The position numbers were made by a program, and so were the translations under genes. This document shows positions 8,265-16,689 of a DNA stretch of 64,000 bases, one piece after another (positions within the stretch are counted from its first letter, which is position 1; each line of letters starts with the position of its first letter). Below the pieces are notes generated by a model. It searched no databases. It was given only the letters and a program-made list of their open reading frames with translations, and had not been told where the DNA came from. The stretch spans positions 744,001 to 808,000 of the forward strand of contig CBDCUC010000040.1 of assembly GCA_965222485.1 (NCBI GenBank), given 5' to 3'. This DNA comes from CBDCUC01 sp965222485 (GTDB lineage Bacteria; Pseudomonadota; Alphaproteobacteria; Rhizobiales; Hyphomicrobiaceae).

Positions 8265-9161
8265 TTAGTAGCGCTTACCGCCATACAAGCACATTGGGTC
8301 ATGCACTCTTAGAGCTGCATTGCCCTTGACCGAGCGCGCCAGCGCAAGAAGCGCTGCCTTCATCTCCGCTCCGCTCGCGACATCCTTGCGATTATGTTGC
8401 GCACAAGCTGCAACGCCGCCGATCAAAGCGGCCGCTTCTGCTGAAGTTCTCGGCGGCCCGCCGATTCCTGAGAACATACTTGAGCCGCGCGGTATGACCC
8501 AGGCATCTACGGCCGCGGGGGTAGCGCCTGGTTCAAGCTGCGCCAACGTCGCGCTTTGCGCAGGTGCTGCAGCTACCACATTGGAAAGTCTTAAGGTTGC
8601 CGGGTAGACCGGTTGACCAGCGGTACGCACCGCCGCACTTCCGCCCGGCACAATAAAGAGATGATCAGTAAGTTTCGCGGCAGCTTGTTGGAACCCTGCC
8701 CAATCAGAAGCTTGGGTCGACCAGAACGGCACAATAACGATACGCGCAGGCGTGCGGGCCACAAACGCAAATGCGCGCATCAGCGATTCGCTGTTGCCCG
8801 GGTTAACCCTGACGGCCACCAGCCGGCTTTTGGCGTAGACTTTCAATGCAAGTTTGGCCAGCGCAGTTCCGCTAGCGCCAGCCTCACTCCCGACTGCCTC
8901 GCCGGTGTTGGGATAGGGCAGGTGGTCGTTGTCGACAAAGTCCCATCCGATCAGGGCGCCTTCTCCATCGCGGGCGAGTCGCGCAGCAATGGACTTATCA
9001 GTGTAATCGACACCGGTGGATATGATGGCAATCGCCTGTCCACCCGGATCGTTGCCGGGCGGTGTTTCTGGATCTGCTGCCAATGCTCCAGTGACCAGAA
9101 AAATCCATGCTGCAACGCCTGTAAGAGCGCTGGCGAAGGTTTCAGTACTGCGCCTACTCAT
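8265..9161 (-). CDS. catalytically dead subtilisin-fold (S8-like) exported protein
   Basis: A 298-residue protein with a signal peptide (about 1-29, cleavage after ALA) and the strand order of a subtilase, but with active-site residues lost. The Asp motif (V-I-D-T-G) reads IISTG, so the Asp is Ser48. The His motif (H-G-T-H) reads SGTA, so His is Ser97. The oxyanion Asn region reads PGGS. Only the Ser motif survives, as RTSAEAA (Ser240). The ATG at 9161 overlaps the mobB stop by 8 bp, so it is probably translated with mobB. It is likely a binding or scaffold pseudo-protease in the periplasm; the alignment is by eye. Confidence 0.65.
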   Translation of the reverse strand: MSRRSTETFASALTGVAAWIFLVTGALAADPETPPGNDPGGQAIAIISTGVDYTDKSIAARLARDGEGALIGWDFVDNDHLPYPNTGEAVGSEAGASGTALAKLALKVYAKSRLVAVRVNPGNSESLMRAFAFVARTPARIVIVPFWSTQASDWAGFQQAAAKLTDHLFIVPGGSAAVRTAGQPVYPATLRLSNVVAAAPAQSATLAQLEPGATPAAVDAWVIPRGSSMFSGIGGPPRTSAEAAALIGGVAACAQHNRKDVASGAEMKAALLALARSVKGNAALRVHDPMCLYGGKRY

Positions 9162-9756
9162 CACTGTTCTTGCCAAGTGATGCGGCACCAGCGTGGTCAT
9201 GATGCGCACCGCTGCTCCTGAACTTTGCGCCGATCGGACCAACTGTTGCATCAATGAAGTCCGCAATCTTGGTAATTTCATTGAGCTGAAATGTCGGCAG
9301 CTGCGTATCTTCAACCGCATGATCGGCCGCGATTGCAATTACCAGCCGATCGTCCTCAGCCAGCGGTTTCTTGGTCCTGCTTTCCAACCGTCGTGCTTCA
9401 ATTTTTGGAATAGGCGCGGATTTGTACCCTTCAACGATAATCAGATCGGCGGGTTCCAGCGATGCGATAACCTCTTCAAAGTTCGGTTCCGGTATCCCTT
9501 TAAGCTCGCTGACGATGGCCCAGCGCTTTCCTGATACGATTGCCATTTGTTGAGCGCCAGCCCGGCGGTGTCTCGCGCTGTCGGTGTCACCGTCGTCTAT
9601 TTGGAACTCATGGTGTGCGTGTTTGACCGCCGCCACTTTATAGCCGCGCGCCGTAAACTCGCGAATGAGCTTTTCGGTAAGCGTTGTCTTGCCAGATTTT
9701 TTCCAGCCCGCGATACCGATAATGGGGATCGGTAACTTGGCTTCGTATTCGCTCAT
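9154..9756 (-). CDS. mobB: molybdopterin-guanine dinucleotide biosynthesis protein MobB
   Basis: A 200-residue P-loop GTPase that assists MobA in attaching GMP to molybdopterin. Walker A GWKKSGKTT is at 17-25, followed by the MobB pattern AAVKHAHHEF and DSARHRRAGA, then LIIVEGYK. Length is typical. It follows mobA by 6 bp and overlaps the next gene by 8 bp, forming a three-gene operon mobA-mobB-pseudo-subtilase. Confidence 0.93.
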   Translation of the reverse strand: MSEYEAKLPIPIIGIAGWKKSGKTTLTEKLIREFTARGYKVAAVKHAHHEFQIDDGDTDSARHRRAGAQQMAIVSGKRWAIVSELKGIPEPNFEEVIASLEPADLIIVEGYKSAPIPKIEARRLESRTKKPLAEDDRLVIAIAADHAVEDTQLPTFQLNEITKIADFIDATVGPIGAKFRSSGAHHDHAGAASLGKNSDE

Positions 9757-9762
9757 GAGCGA

Positions 9763-10422
9763 TCATCCATCAGTCAGTATGGCACGAACTTCGTCGAGTT
9801 CGTCCGGCGTATTGGCATTAAAGAACGGGTCAACCGTGTGCCCCATAGATTCGATGTAGTCGAATTCGGCGCGGACCGTACCATGCCGGTCGGCCCAGTC
9901 TACCACCTTGCGTACTCCGTTCTTAATGGACTGTTCAAGATCTTCAGCGAGGCAAACTGGCCATAGTCCAATAACCGGGTGCAGGTTGCCACCCGACGAG
10001 GCAAGTGCAATCGAGCGTTCTCCTTCTCGCAACGCATTTTGTAGCCGTGCGACCAGGCTATCCGGTATCAGTGGTGCGTCTGTCGATACAGTGATGATGT
10101 AAGGACAATCAGGTGCGTTCAGGGTTGCCCACTTCAAGCCCGCGAGCACACCGGCCAGCGGCCCGACGTGGCCATCGATGGGATCGGCAACAACGGGCAG
10201 CTGAAACTTAGCAAATCGCGCAGGGTCACCGTTGGCGTTGATAACGAGCGGGGCAGCTTGCGGCTGAATGCGTTCGATAACATGCGCAAGCATCGGCTTC
10301 CCGCCGATCTCAAGCATCCCCTTATCGCCACCGCCCATGCGTCGCGATTTTCCGCCTGCAAGCAAGACGCCCGCAACCGGCCCCAATGCCTTCTGTCTTG
10401 CATTTACGTTCTTACCTGACAT
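9763..10422 (-). CDS. mobA: molybdenum cofactor guanylyltransferase MobA
   Basis: Catalyses transfer of GMP from GTP to Mo-molybdopterin, giving the bis-MGD cofactor used by the DMSO-reductase family, including formate dehydrogenases. The nucleotidyltransferase signature LAGGKSRRMGGGDK lies at about 21-34. I chose the ATG at 10422; the frame extends to a TTG at 10470, which would add 16 residues without known content. First gene of the mob operon and divergent from fccB. Confidence 0.93.
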   Translation of the reverse strand: MSGKNVNARQKALGPVAGVLLAGGKSRRMGGGDKGMLEIGGKPMLAHVIERIQPQAAPLVINANGDPARFAKFQLPVVADPIDGHVGPLAGVLAGLKWATLNAPDCPYIITVSTDAPLIPDSLVARLQNALREGERSIALASSGGNLHPVIGLWPVCLAEDLEQSIKNGVRKVVDWADRHGTVRAEFDYIESMGHTVDPFFNANTPDELDEVRAILTDG

Positions 10423-10580
10423 TCTTGTGAACGAATTTCCTGATCTGTTGTTAGTGCTGGCGGCACACAACCGCCTTTCATCATTTAGATTATGACTTGG
10501 CAGTCAAAATTCCACTCGCCCTCATGACACAATTGATGCTTGAATTGAACGACCAATCAGAAAAGCCCAGAGGAAACATC

Positions 10581-11864
10581 ATGAAACTATCCCGTCGCGA
10601 TTTCACCAGGCTGGTTAGCCTTGCCGGATTGAGCGTTGCGGCTACGGCGGGCTACGGCCGGTTTGCCATTGGGGGCGCGGCCGGACGTGTCGTGATTATT
10701 GGCGGTGGCGTGGGCGGGGCCTCAGTGGCGCACTTGCTAAAGAAAGCGGCTCCAGAACTGGACATAACACTCGTCGAACCCAAGAAGCAGTACACGACCT
10801 GCTTTTTCTCCAATCATTATTTGGGCGGCATGCGCACCATAGATCAGATCACCCATGGCTACGATGGTCTGAGCGGGCTTGGCATAAAAGTTGTCCATGA
10901 TCTCGCCTCCGGCGTTGATGCCTCAAAGAAGAGTGTGGCGCTAAAATCCGGCGCGGTCCTCTCCTACGACAAGCTGGTGCTTTCGCCAGGTATCGATTTT
11001 AAATGGGAGACGATTGAAGGATATTCGGCAGACGCAGCTAACTTGATGCCGCACAGCTGGCAGGGTGGCGAGCAGACGCGCATCCTGCGCCAGCAACTTG
11101 TCGACATGAAACCGGGAGGTACCGTTGTCATGGCCGCACCCCCCAATCCCTTCCGCTGCCCGCCCGGTCCTTATGAGCGTGCATCCATCATTGCCGGTTT
11201 CTTGAAAAAGAATAAGCCAGGTTCAAAACTGATGATTTTTGATACCAAGACCTCATTTTCGAAAATGTCGCTGTTTGAGGAAGGCTGGGCGCAGCATTAT
11301 TCCGACATCATCGAATGGATTACACCGGAGATCACCGATGGCGGCATCAAGAAAGTCGATGCATCCGCGATGACGGTAACGACTGGCGATGGCGACACGG
11401 TAAAGGCGGCCGTCGCCAATATCATTCCCGCACAAAAAGCTGGCAAGATTGCCCACGTTGCCGGCTGCACGGAGGGAGACTGGTGTCCGATCAACGCTGA
11501 TGATTTTTCCAGCAAGCTGGTGAGTGATGTTTATGTTCTTGGAGATTCGTCCATTGCGGCGCCAATGCCTAAGTCGGGCTTCTCTGCCAACAGTCAGGCA
11601 AAAGTCGTTGTAAACGCCATTGCCGCTGAACTGGCGGGAAAAAAGCGTTTTCCTGCACGCTACCGCAATACCTGCTGGTCAATGGTGTCGCAGAACAACG
11701 CCGTGAAAATCGGCGCCAATTACAAACCTGCCGACGGTAAGCTCGCGGCGGAGGGAAAGTTTATTTCCAAGACCGGCGAAGACACCGGTCTGCGCACCAA
11801 GACGTTTGATGAATCTGTGTCCTGGTACAAGGCCATTACCGGGCAGATGTTCGCCAAGGGTTAG
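10581..11864 (+). CDS. fccB: flavocytochrome c sulfide dehydrogenase, flavoprotein subunit
   Basis: A periplasmic FAD enzyme that oxidises sulfide and passes electrons to a c-type cytochrome. It has a Tat signal (SRRDFTRL near the start), the FAD-binding GGGVGGASVA, and both redox-active Cys in the expected contexts: RCPPGPYERA (about Cys193) and GDWCPIN (about Cys302). At 427 residues it is full length. The ATG at 10581 follows GAGGAAAC; upstream codons from 10497 are not part of the protein. The next gene, 7 bp on, encodes its haem partner. Confidence 0.93.
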   Translation: MKLSRRDFTRLVSLAGLSVAATAGYGRFAIGGAAGRVVIIGGGVGGASVAHLLKKAAPELDITLVEPKKQYTTCFFSNHYLGGMRTIDQITHGYDGLSGLGIKVVHDLASGVDASKKSVALKSGAVLSYDKLVLSPGIDFKWETIEGYSADAANLMPHSWQGGEQTRILRQQLVDMKPGGTVVMAAPPNPFRCPPGPYERASIIAGFLKKNKPGSKLMIFDTKTSFSKMSLFEEGWAQHYSDIIEWITPEITDGGIKKVDASAMTVTTGDGDTVKAAVANIIPAQKAGKIAHVAGCTEGDWCPINADDFSSKLVSDVYVLGDSSIAAPMPKSGFSANSQAKVVVNAIAAELAGKKRFPARYRNTCWSMVSQNNAVKIGANYKPADGKLAAEGKFISKTGEDTGLRTKTFDESVSWYKAITGQMFAKG

Positions 11865-11871
11865 GCGGATA

Positions 11872-12219
11872 ATGACAAAGAACTTGCCCGTACGGATGAT
11901 CATATGTGCAGCGCTGGGCACCGTTTTGTTATGCGGTGCAATGCCGTGCCGTGTTGTGTCGGCTAACGAGCAGCGCGAATACGGTGAGTATCTGTCAGGC
12001 GAGTGCACAGGCTGCCATCGCGCCGGAGCTGACGATGGCGCGATACCGCCAATTATCGGCCTTGAACCAGAAAGGTTTATTGCCGCACTGAAGGAGTTCC
12101 GGCAGGAAGTGCGCACAAATCCGGCAATGGTGTCGGTTGCCAAGTCGTTAGACGATGAACAGATCGCCGCCCTTGCCGCCTATTTCTTTTCTCTAAAAGT
12201 CGCCGCCGAAGACGAGTAG
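11872..12219 (+). CDS. c-type cytochrome, probable FccA-like subunit
   Basis: A 115-residue exported monohaem cytochrome. The signal sequence covers about 1-31; haem attachment is CTGCH (Cys45, Cys48, His49), and Met86 in NPAM is the likely second axial ligand. It is 7 bp downstream of fccB, so it is the expected electron acceptor of the sulfide dehydrogenase flavoprotein. It has a single haem site, whereas some FccA proteins are dihaem. Confidence 0.87.
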   Translation: MTKNLPVRMIICAALGTVLLCGAMPCRVVSANEQREYGEYLSGECTGCHRAGADDGAIPPIIGLEPERFIAALKEFRQEVRTNPAMVSVAKSLDDEQIAALAAYFFSLKVAAEDE

Positions 12220-12277
12220 GCGTTTGTTGTTTGGCATCTAGTCGTGATGTACGCGGTGCCTATGCGCACAAACGTCG

Positions 12278-13153
12278 TCACTCCACAGCCCGCCCGCCTT
12301 TGCGTGCAAAACGCGCCTCTTCTTCATCAGCCAGATCCGGTGCGCTATCATATTCAATCCGCTCAAGCCCCGATAGCGCAACAAACCGCTTGCCGCGCGC
12401 CCGCCCAATTAGCGTCAAGCCCGCTTGCCGCGCAAGATCGACGCCCCAGGCGGTAAAACCCGAACGCGAAACCAAAATGGGAATCCGCATCTTGACGCAC
12501 TTGATCACCATTTCCGATGTGAGACGACCGGTGGTGTAGAAGATCTTGTTTTCTGGAGTTACGTTGTTCAACAGCATGTAGCCGGCAATTTTGTCGATGG
12601 CATTGTGCCGGCCCACATCTTCCATGTAGATGAGGGGCCGGTCTTCCTGCGCCAGCACGCAGCCGTGTATGGCGCCGGCCTTCAGGTACAGGCTGGGCTC
12701 CGTATTGATCTTCTTGGTTAGCTGGTAGAGCCAGGACGTTTTGATCCGCGCTTGAATGTCCAGATCAATGGTATCGAATTCTTCCATCAGGTCGCCAAAC
12801 ACGGTTCCTTGCGCACAGCCTGATGTTTGAATCTTCTTCTTCAGTTTATCTTCGTAGTCCGTTTCCCGCTCGGTGCGCACAACAACGGTTGCGATGTCAT
12901 CGTCATAATCAATCGCGGTGATGTTATCGTCCGCGTGCAGCATGTTCTGGTTGAGCAAATAGCCTACGGCCAATAGATCTGGATGATCGCCAATTGTCAT
13001 CATCGTCACGATTTCACGCGCGTTGAGAAAAAGCGTCAGCGGCCGCTCGCTGACGACATCCACATCCACGGGGTTGCCCTCGTGGTCCAATCCATCAACC
13101 GTTGCCGACAGCCGCGGGTCGTCCGGCGCCGGGCGCACCTCAAATTCCTTCAA
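12278..13153 (-). CDS. fdhD: formate dehydrogenase accessory sulfurtransferase FdhD (variant motif)
   Basis: FdhD carries sulfur from a cysteine desulfurase to the Mo-bisMGD cofactor of formate dehydrogenase. Family blocks are clear: ERPLTLFLN, the GHPDLL-like region, YMEDVGRHNAIDKIAG, and LTSEMVIKCVKMRIPILVSR split over adjacent strands. The usual CxxC sulfur site reads CAQG (Cys113, Gly116), so only one Cys remains. The start codon is TTG (13153), with GGAG 9-12 bases upstream. It converges on fccA. Confidence 0.9.
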   Translation of the reverse strand: MKEFEVRPAPDDPRLSATVDGLDHEGNPVDVDVVSERPLTLFLNAREIVTMMTIGDHPDLLAVGYLLNQNMLHADDNITAIDYDDDIATVVVRTERETDYEDKLKKKIQTSGCAQGTVFGDLMEEFDTIDLDIQARIKTSWLYQLTKKINTEPSLYLKAGAIHGCVLAQEDRPLIYMEDVGRHNAIDKIAGYMLLNNVTPENKIFYTTGRLTSEMVIKCVKMRIPILVSRSGFTAWGVDLARQAGLTLIGRARGKRFVALSGLERIEYDSAPDLADEEEARFARKGGRAVE

Positions 13154-13183
13154 GCGATTGCTCCATCTTGCAGCGAGGCGTTC

Positions 13184-13435
13184 TCAGCCCATTTTTGGCA
13201 GGTATGCACAGGCCTGTTGATCCAACGCAACGCCTAACCCTTCAACCTCTGTCAGCAACCCGATGTCGGCCTTGCAGCCAGTAATGGAAGGATCACATAA
13301 AATTCGACCCCACAGGTCAAGATTTACCGTGACACCGCCTGTCACCTCTGTCAAAATCGGCCCCGAATTTACAAATTTCCAGGCAGGTCCGGGTACCAAG
13401 GCACTGGCGCCGACATAGTAGCGGTGTTCAGGCAC
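13184..13435 (-). CDS. possible small hypothetical protein upstream of fdhD
   Basis: An 83-codon open frame from GTG (13435) ending 30 bp before fdhD on the same strand. It has no signal peptide, membrane segment or recognised motif, and no clear ribosome site. Codon use is not absurd, so it could be the first gene of an fdhD operon. It may equally be chance in the 348-bp divergent gap between fdhD and mrp. Confidence 0.25.
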   Translation of the reverse strand: MPEHRYYVGASALVPGPAWKFVNSGPILTEVTGGVTVNLDLWGRILCDPSITGCKADIGLLTEVEGLGVALDQQACAYLPKMG

Positions 13436-13501
13436 GCCACTGCATATCGGGCGCCGATCAACACAAATCGCAGGGCTTGTGCTCTGCCAGGAGACTTGAG
13501 C

Positions 13502-15034
13502 ATGTCCCTGTCGAAAGACAAGGTTTTAGATAAGCTGCGCCGCGTCAAAGGCCCGGATCTGGACGGCAACATCGTCGAACTGGGCTTGGTCTCGGAAATC
13601 CTTATCAGGGATGACAAGGTCTACTTTTCCATTACCGTTCCGCCAGCGCGGGCAACCGAACTGGAACCAATGCGTCAGGCGGCAGAAACGGTGGTGAACG
13701 AGCTGCCTGGTATCGCGGGCGTGGCCGCTGTTCTGACCGCCGATGCACCGCAAGGCGGTGCGGCCGCAATGGCGACAGGTGCAAGTCAGGCGGGACCTCC
13801 CGAGCATGCGCGGGTTGCCGCCGCCCGCGCGCGTCAGGGGAGCAACGGTTCTCAACCGCAACAGGCCGCACCGCAGCAGCAGCCGGGCCAACAGACGCAG
13901 GCCGTGCCAGGCGTGAAGCACATAATCGCGGTTGCGTCCGGAAAGGGCGGCGTCGGCAAATCCACTACGGCAGTGAACCTCGCCTTGGGCTTCCAGGCCA
14001 TGGGGCTCAAGGCAGGTGTTCTTGATGCCGACATCTACGGGCCGTCCCAACCGCGCCTCTTGGGCCTTAGCGGCCAGCCGGAAGTCGGAGCCGGCAACAA
14101 GTTGCAACCCATGCAGGCCTATGGACTGAAAGTGATGTCAATGGGCTTCCTGGTCGAGGAAGGCACGCCGGTTATCTGGCGCGGGCCAATGGTCGTTTCC
14201 GCTCTTAATCAGATGCTGCGGGAGGTTGCCTGGTCGGATGGCGATAATGAGCTGGACATTCTGGTGGTCGACATGCCTCCGGGCACCGGTGATGTGCAGC
14301 TCACCATGGCGCAACAGGTCCCGCTTTCCGGTGCTGTCATTGTTTCGACCCCGCAAGATCTTGCACTTATCGATGCACGCAAAGGTTTGGCCATGTTCCG
14401 CAAGGTCGACATACCAGTGCTCGGTATCATCGAAAATATGAGCTATTTCCTGTGCCCCTCGTGCGGCGAGCGCGCCGAGATTTTTGGGCACGGCGGCGCC
14501 GAGGTGGAAGCAAAAAAACTGGACGTTCCCTTCCTTGGCGGCATCCCGCTGCACAAGGACATCCGCGCCAAGTCGGATGCAGGCCAGCCGATCGCGGCCA
14601 CCGATCCGGACGGCCCCCACGCCCAGCTGTTCTGCGACATCGCCGCCAGGACTTGGTCGGAAATGGAAGAGGCGCAAGGGCAGCGCACGCCCGCACCAAA
14701 ACTCACAGTGAGCGACGATAAGTCCACGCTTGACGTGAAGTTCGAGGATGGTGCCCGCTATCAACTGAGCGCGGAAATGCTACGCGTCATGAGCCCGTCG
14801 GCCGAAGTCCAGGGCCACTCACCGGAGCAGCGCGTCACGGTTGGCGGCAAGCGAAACGTGAAGATCAACGAGCTGCAGCCCATTGGTAATTATGCCGCCA
14901 AGATCGTTTTTGACGATGGTCATTCCACAGGGATCTATACGTGGCACTATCTGGACCTCTTAGGCCGCGAGAAGGAGCAGCGTCTTAGCGCATACATTGC
15001 TGAACTGGAGGCCAAGGGCCTGAGCCGCGACTAG
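13502..15034 (+). CDS. mrp: Mrp/ApbC iron-sulfur carrier ATPase with C-terminal DUF971 (HCF101-like)
   Basis: A 510-residue cytoplasmic protein with three domains: an N-terminal MIP18/FSCA-like domain (about 1-85), a Gln/Pro/Ala-rich linker, a ParA/Mrp P-loop domain with GKGGVGKST (147-155) and the Fe-S CxxC pair CPSC (Cys318, Cys321), and a C-terminal DUF971 domain (about 401-500, ending near YTWHYLDLLG). ApbC/Mrp proteins bind and deliver [4Fe-4S] clusters. The same domain order is known in the plastid factor HCF101. Start at ATG 13502 after CCAGGAGA; the frame extends to 13424 without support. Confidence 0.9.
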   Translation: MSLSKDKVLDKLRRVKGPDLDGNIVELGLVSEILIRDDKVYFSITVPPARATELEPMRQAAETVVNELPGIAGVAAVLTADAPQGGAAAMATGASQAGPPEHARVAAARARQGSNGSQPQQAAPQQQPGQQTQAVPGVKHIIAVASGKGGVGKSTTAVNLALGFQAMGLKAGVLDADIYGPSQPRLLGLSGQPEVGAGNKLQPMQAYGLKVMSMGFLVEEGTPVIWRGPMVVSALNQMLREVAWSDGDNELDILVVDMPPGTGDVQLTMAQQVPLSGAVIVSTPQDLALIDARKGLAMFRKVDIPVLGIIENMSYFLCPSCGERAEIFGHGGAEVEAKKLDVPFLGGIPLHKDIRAKSDAGQPIAATDPDGPHAQLFCDIAARTWSEMEEAQGQRTPAPKLTVSDDKSTLDVKFEDGARYQLSAEMLRVMSPSAEVQGHSPEQRVTVGGKRNVKINELQPIGNYAAKIVFDDGHSTGIYTWHYLDLLGREKEQRLSAYIAELEAKGLSRD

Positions 15035-15163
15035 GCAGGCGTGCCAAATCCACTGAAATATTCCGTCAACGTCCAAAATCCACACGGCGGGCCCAAATTC
15101 GCCAAGAAGTGCGCCTTAAGCTCCCCGCCTTGATTGAAAATCGACAAGGCAGGGAGGCAACCG

Positions 15164-15517
15164 ATGAACATTGCTAAAGCCATAATAGCCACTCTTGTGA
15201 TTGGCGGACTGGCCCACTCCACAGCCATTGCAGGTCCAAAACACAAGCGCGGCGGCCCGCCAGGCCTGGCAAAAAAAGGCGGTGTTCCACCAGGTCTGGC
15301 CAAAAAGGGCGGCGTGCCTCCCGGCATCGCCAAGAAGTACGCAAGGGGTCAGCGTCTGCCGGCCGATATCTATCGGCCCATTGAAAGCCGCTATTACTCC
15401 CGCCTTCCCTACAATTCACCCGAGGGCAGAAAATGGGTTCGGGTCGGCCGCGATCTCTATCTTCTGGGTGCGGCGACCGGAACCATTGTCGATGTGGTTG
15501 AAAACTGGCTGGATTAA
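15164..15517 (+). CDS. RcnB/CigR-like small exported protein
   Basis: A 117-residue protein with a signal peptide (cleavage near AIAG, residue about 23), then near-identical repeats of the type PPGLAKKGGV (three copies) and a C-terminal region ending VVENWLD, typical of the RcnB/CigR family of periplasmic proteins. ATG 15164 follows a strong AGGGAGG. E. coli RcnB affects nickel/cobalt homeostasis and Salmonella CigR is an anti-virulence factor; neither role can be assumed here. Confidence 0.75.
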   Translation: MNIAKAIIATLVIGGLAHSTAIAGPKHKRGGPPGLAKKGGVPPGLAKKGGVPPGIAKKYARGQRLPADIYRPIESRYYSRLPYNSPEGRKWVRVGRDLYLLGAATGTIVDVVENWLD

Positions 15518-15876
15518 TCCTCCGGCCACGCATTTATGTCTCCAGGTTGCGTTGTTTTTCGGGAGTGGGGCTGCAAGGTCCGCGTGCGCGGAATGCGCGC
15601 GCCGCTGTCCGCTGGAGCACAACCCCATTTAAAGTTTTCATTTTCAGCATATGTCATCGCTCGCTTGCTACGAGCGGCACGGTGCCAGTGACTACAAGCA
15701 ACGTTCCGCCCCTTCCTCGTAACGCGTGATGATAAAACTCGCCCACAACGCCTCACTCAAGTGTGTGCGTTTGTTGAAGCCGGTTTCCAAATATCGCCTG
15801 CCCGCTCTGCTAATCAAATTGGTAGCAGCATGGACTGCATCATTGACTTTGCAAAACGCCCGGGGGCAATTCTCAT
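15518..15876. other. non-coding stretch before the DUF1223 gene
   Basis: About 360 bp without a supported gene. A short inverted repeat CGCTCG / CGAGCG with a 7-nt loop lies at 15658-15676. No T tract follows. The downstream promoter is presumably here but cannot be identified. Confidence 0.5.
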
Positions 15877-16665
15877 ATGCGCATTCAATCAAATATTGTG
15901 GCGAACAGCTTTGCTTTGACCGCCGCCATTGCAGCATTCGTGGCATTTACAGTGCCGAGCCACGCCGCTTCGCTTAAGTCCGCCAAATCGGACCCGGGCC
16001 CCAAGGTTGTGCTTGAACTGTTCACCAGCCAGGGCTGCTCATCCTGTCCACCTGCCGACAAACTGCTGGGAACTTACAAGGGGCGGAACGGCGTGATCGT
16101 TCTTAGTGTCCCCGTCGATTATTGGGACCGTCTCGGTTGGAAGGATACATTCGCCAGCCCCGCCTATTCAAAGCGGCAACGCGAGTACGCCGGCACGCGC
16201 GGCGATGGCGACGTGTACACCCCGCAAATCGTCGTAAATGGATTGGACCACGCACCTGGTTTCTCTGCACGCAAAATTGACCGCATTATCAGTGATACGT
16301 CCTCAAAGCTTAAAGGAAATCGCGTCGCGGTCAGTCTCGCAATCAAGAACGACGAACTGATTATTCGAATAGGCGCATCGCGCAATACAAACCAAACCGG
16401 AACGGCAACCATTTGGCTGGCAACGGTCCAGGACACCGGGTTGGTCAATATCGGCCGTGGTGAAAACGGTGGCCGCAAACTCACTTACCACAACGTCGCG
16501 CGCGGCTTGAACGCTGTCGGAACATGGACCGGAAAACCGCTGACACTGCGTCTTGCAAAGGACCGGTTTACATGTGCCACCTGCCAGAAGGCCATTGCGC
16601 TAGTGCAGCAGGGCCGTGGCGGACCGATCATAGGTGCGGCTGAAGTGGCTGTAGTGAGACGTTGA
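15877..16665 (+). CDS. DUF1223 exported thioredoxin-fold protein
   Basis: A 262-residue protein with a signal peptide (cleavage after SHA, about residue 30), then the DUF1223 opening VVLELFTSQGCSSCPPAD with a CxxC pair (Cys54, Cys57). The family is predicted to have a thioredoxin-like fold and act in the periplasm; function is unknown. Another Cys pair (CATC) lies near the C-terminus. ATG 15877 gives the natural signal sequence. It stands alone, convergent with speE. Confidence 0.85.
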   Translation: MRIQSNIVANSFALTAAIAAFVAFTVPSHAASLKSAKSDPGPKVVLELFTSQGCSSCPPADKLLGTYKGRNGVIVLSVPVDYWDRLGWKDTFASPAYSKRQREYAGTRGDGDVYTPQIVVNGLDHAPGFSARKIDRIISDTSSKLKGNRVAVSLAIKNDELIIRIGASRNTNQTGTATIWLATVQDTGLVNIGRGENGGRKLTYHNVARGLNAVGTWTGKPLTLRLAKDRFTCATCQKAIALVQQGRGGPIIGAAEVAVVRR

Positions 16666-16689
16666 ATTTACGAATTCGAAGCGCTTTGA

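Noticed and set aside
10423..10470. TTG start adding 16 residues to MobA
   Set aside because: The ATG at 10422 is closer to the conserved nucleotidyltransferase start and the added residues show no conservation pattern.
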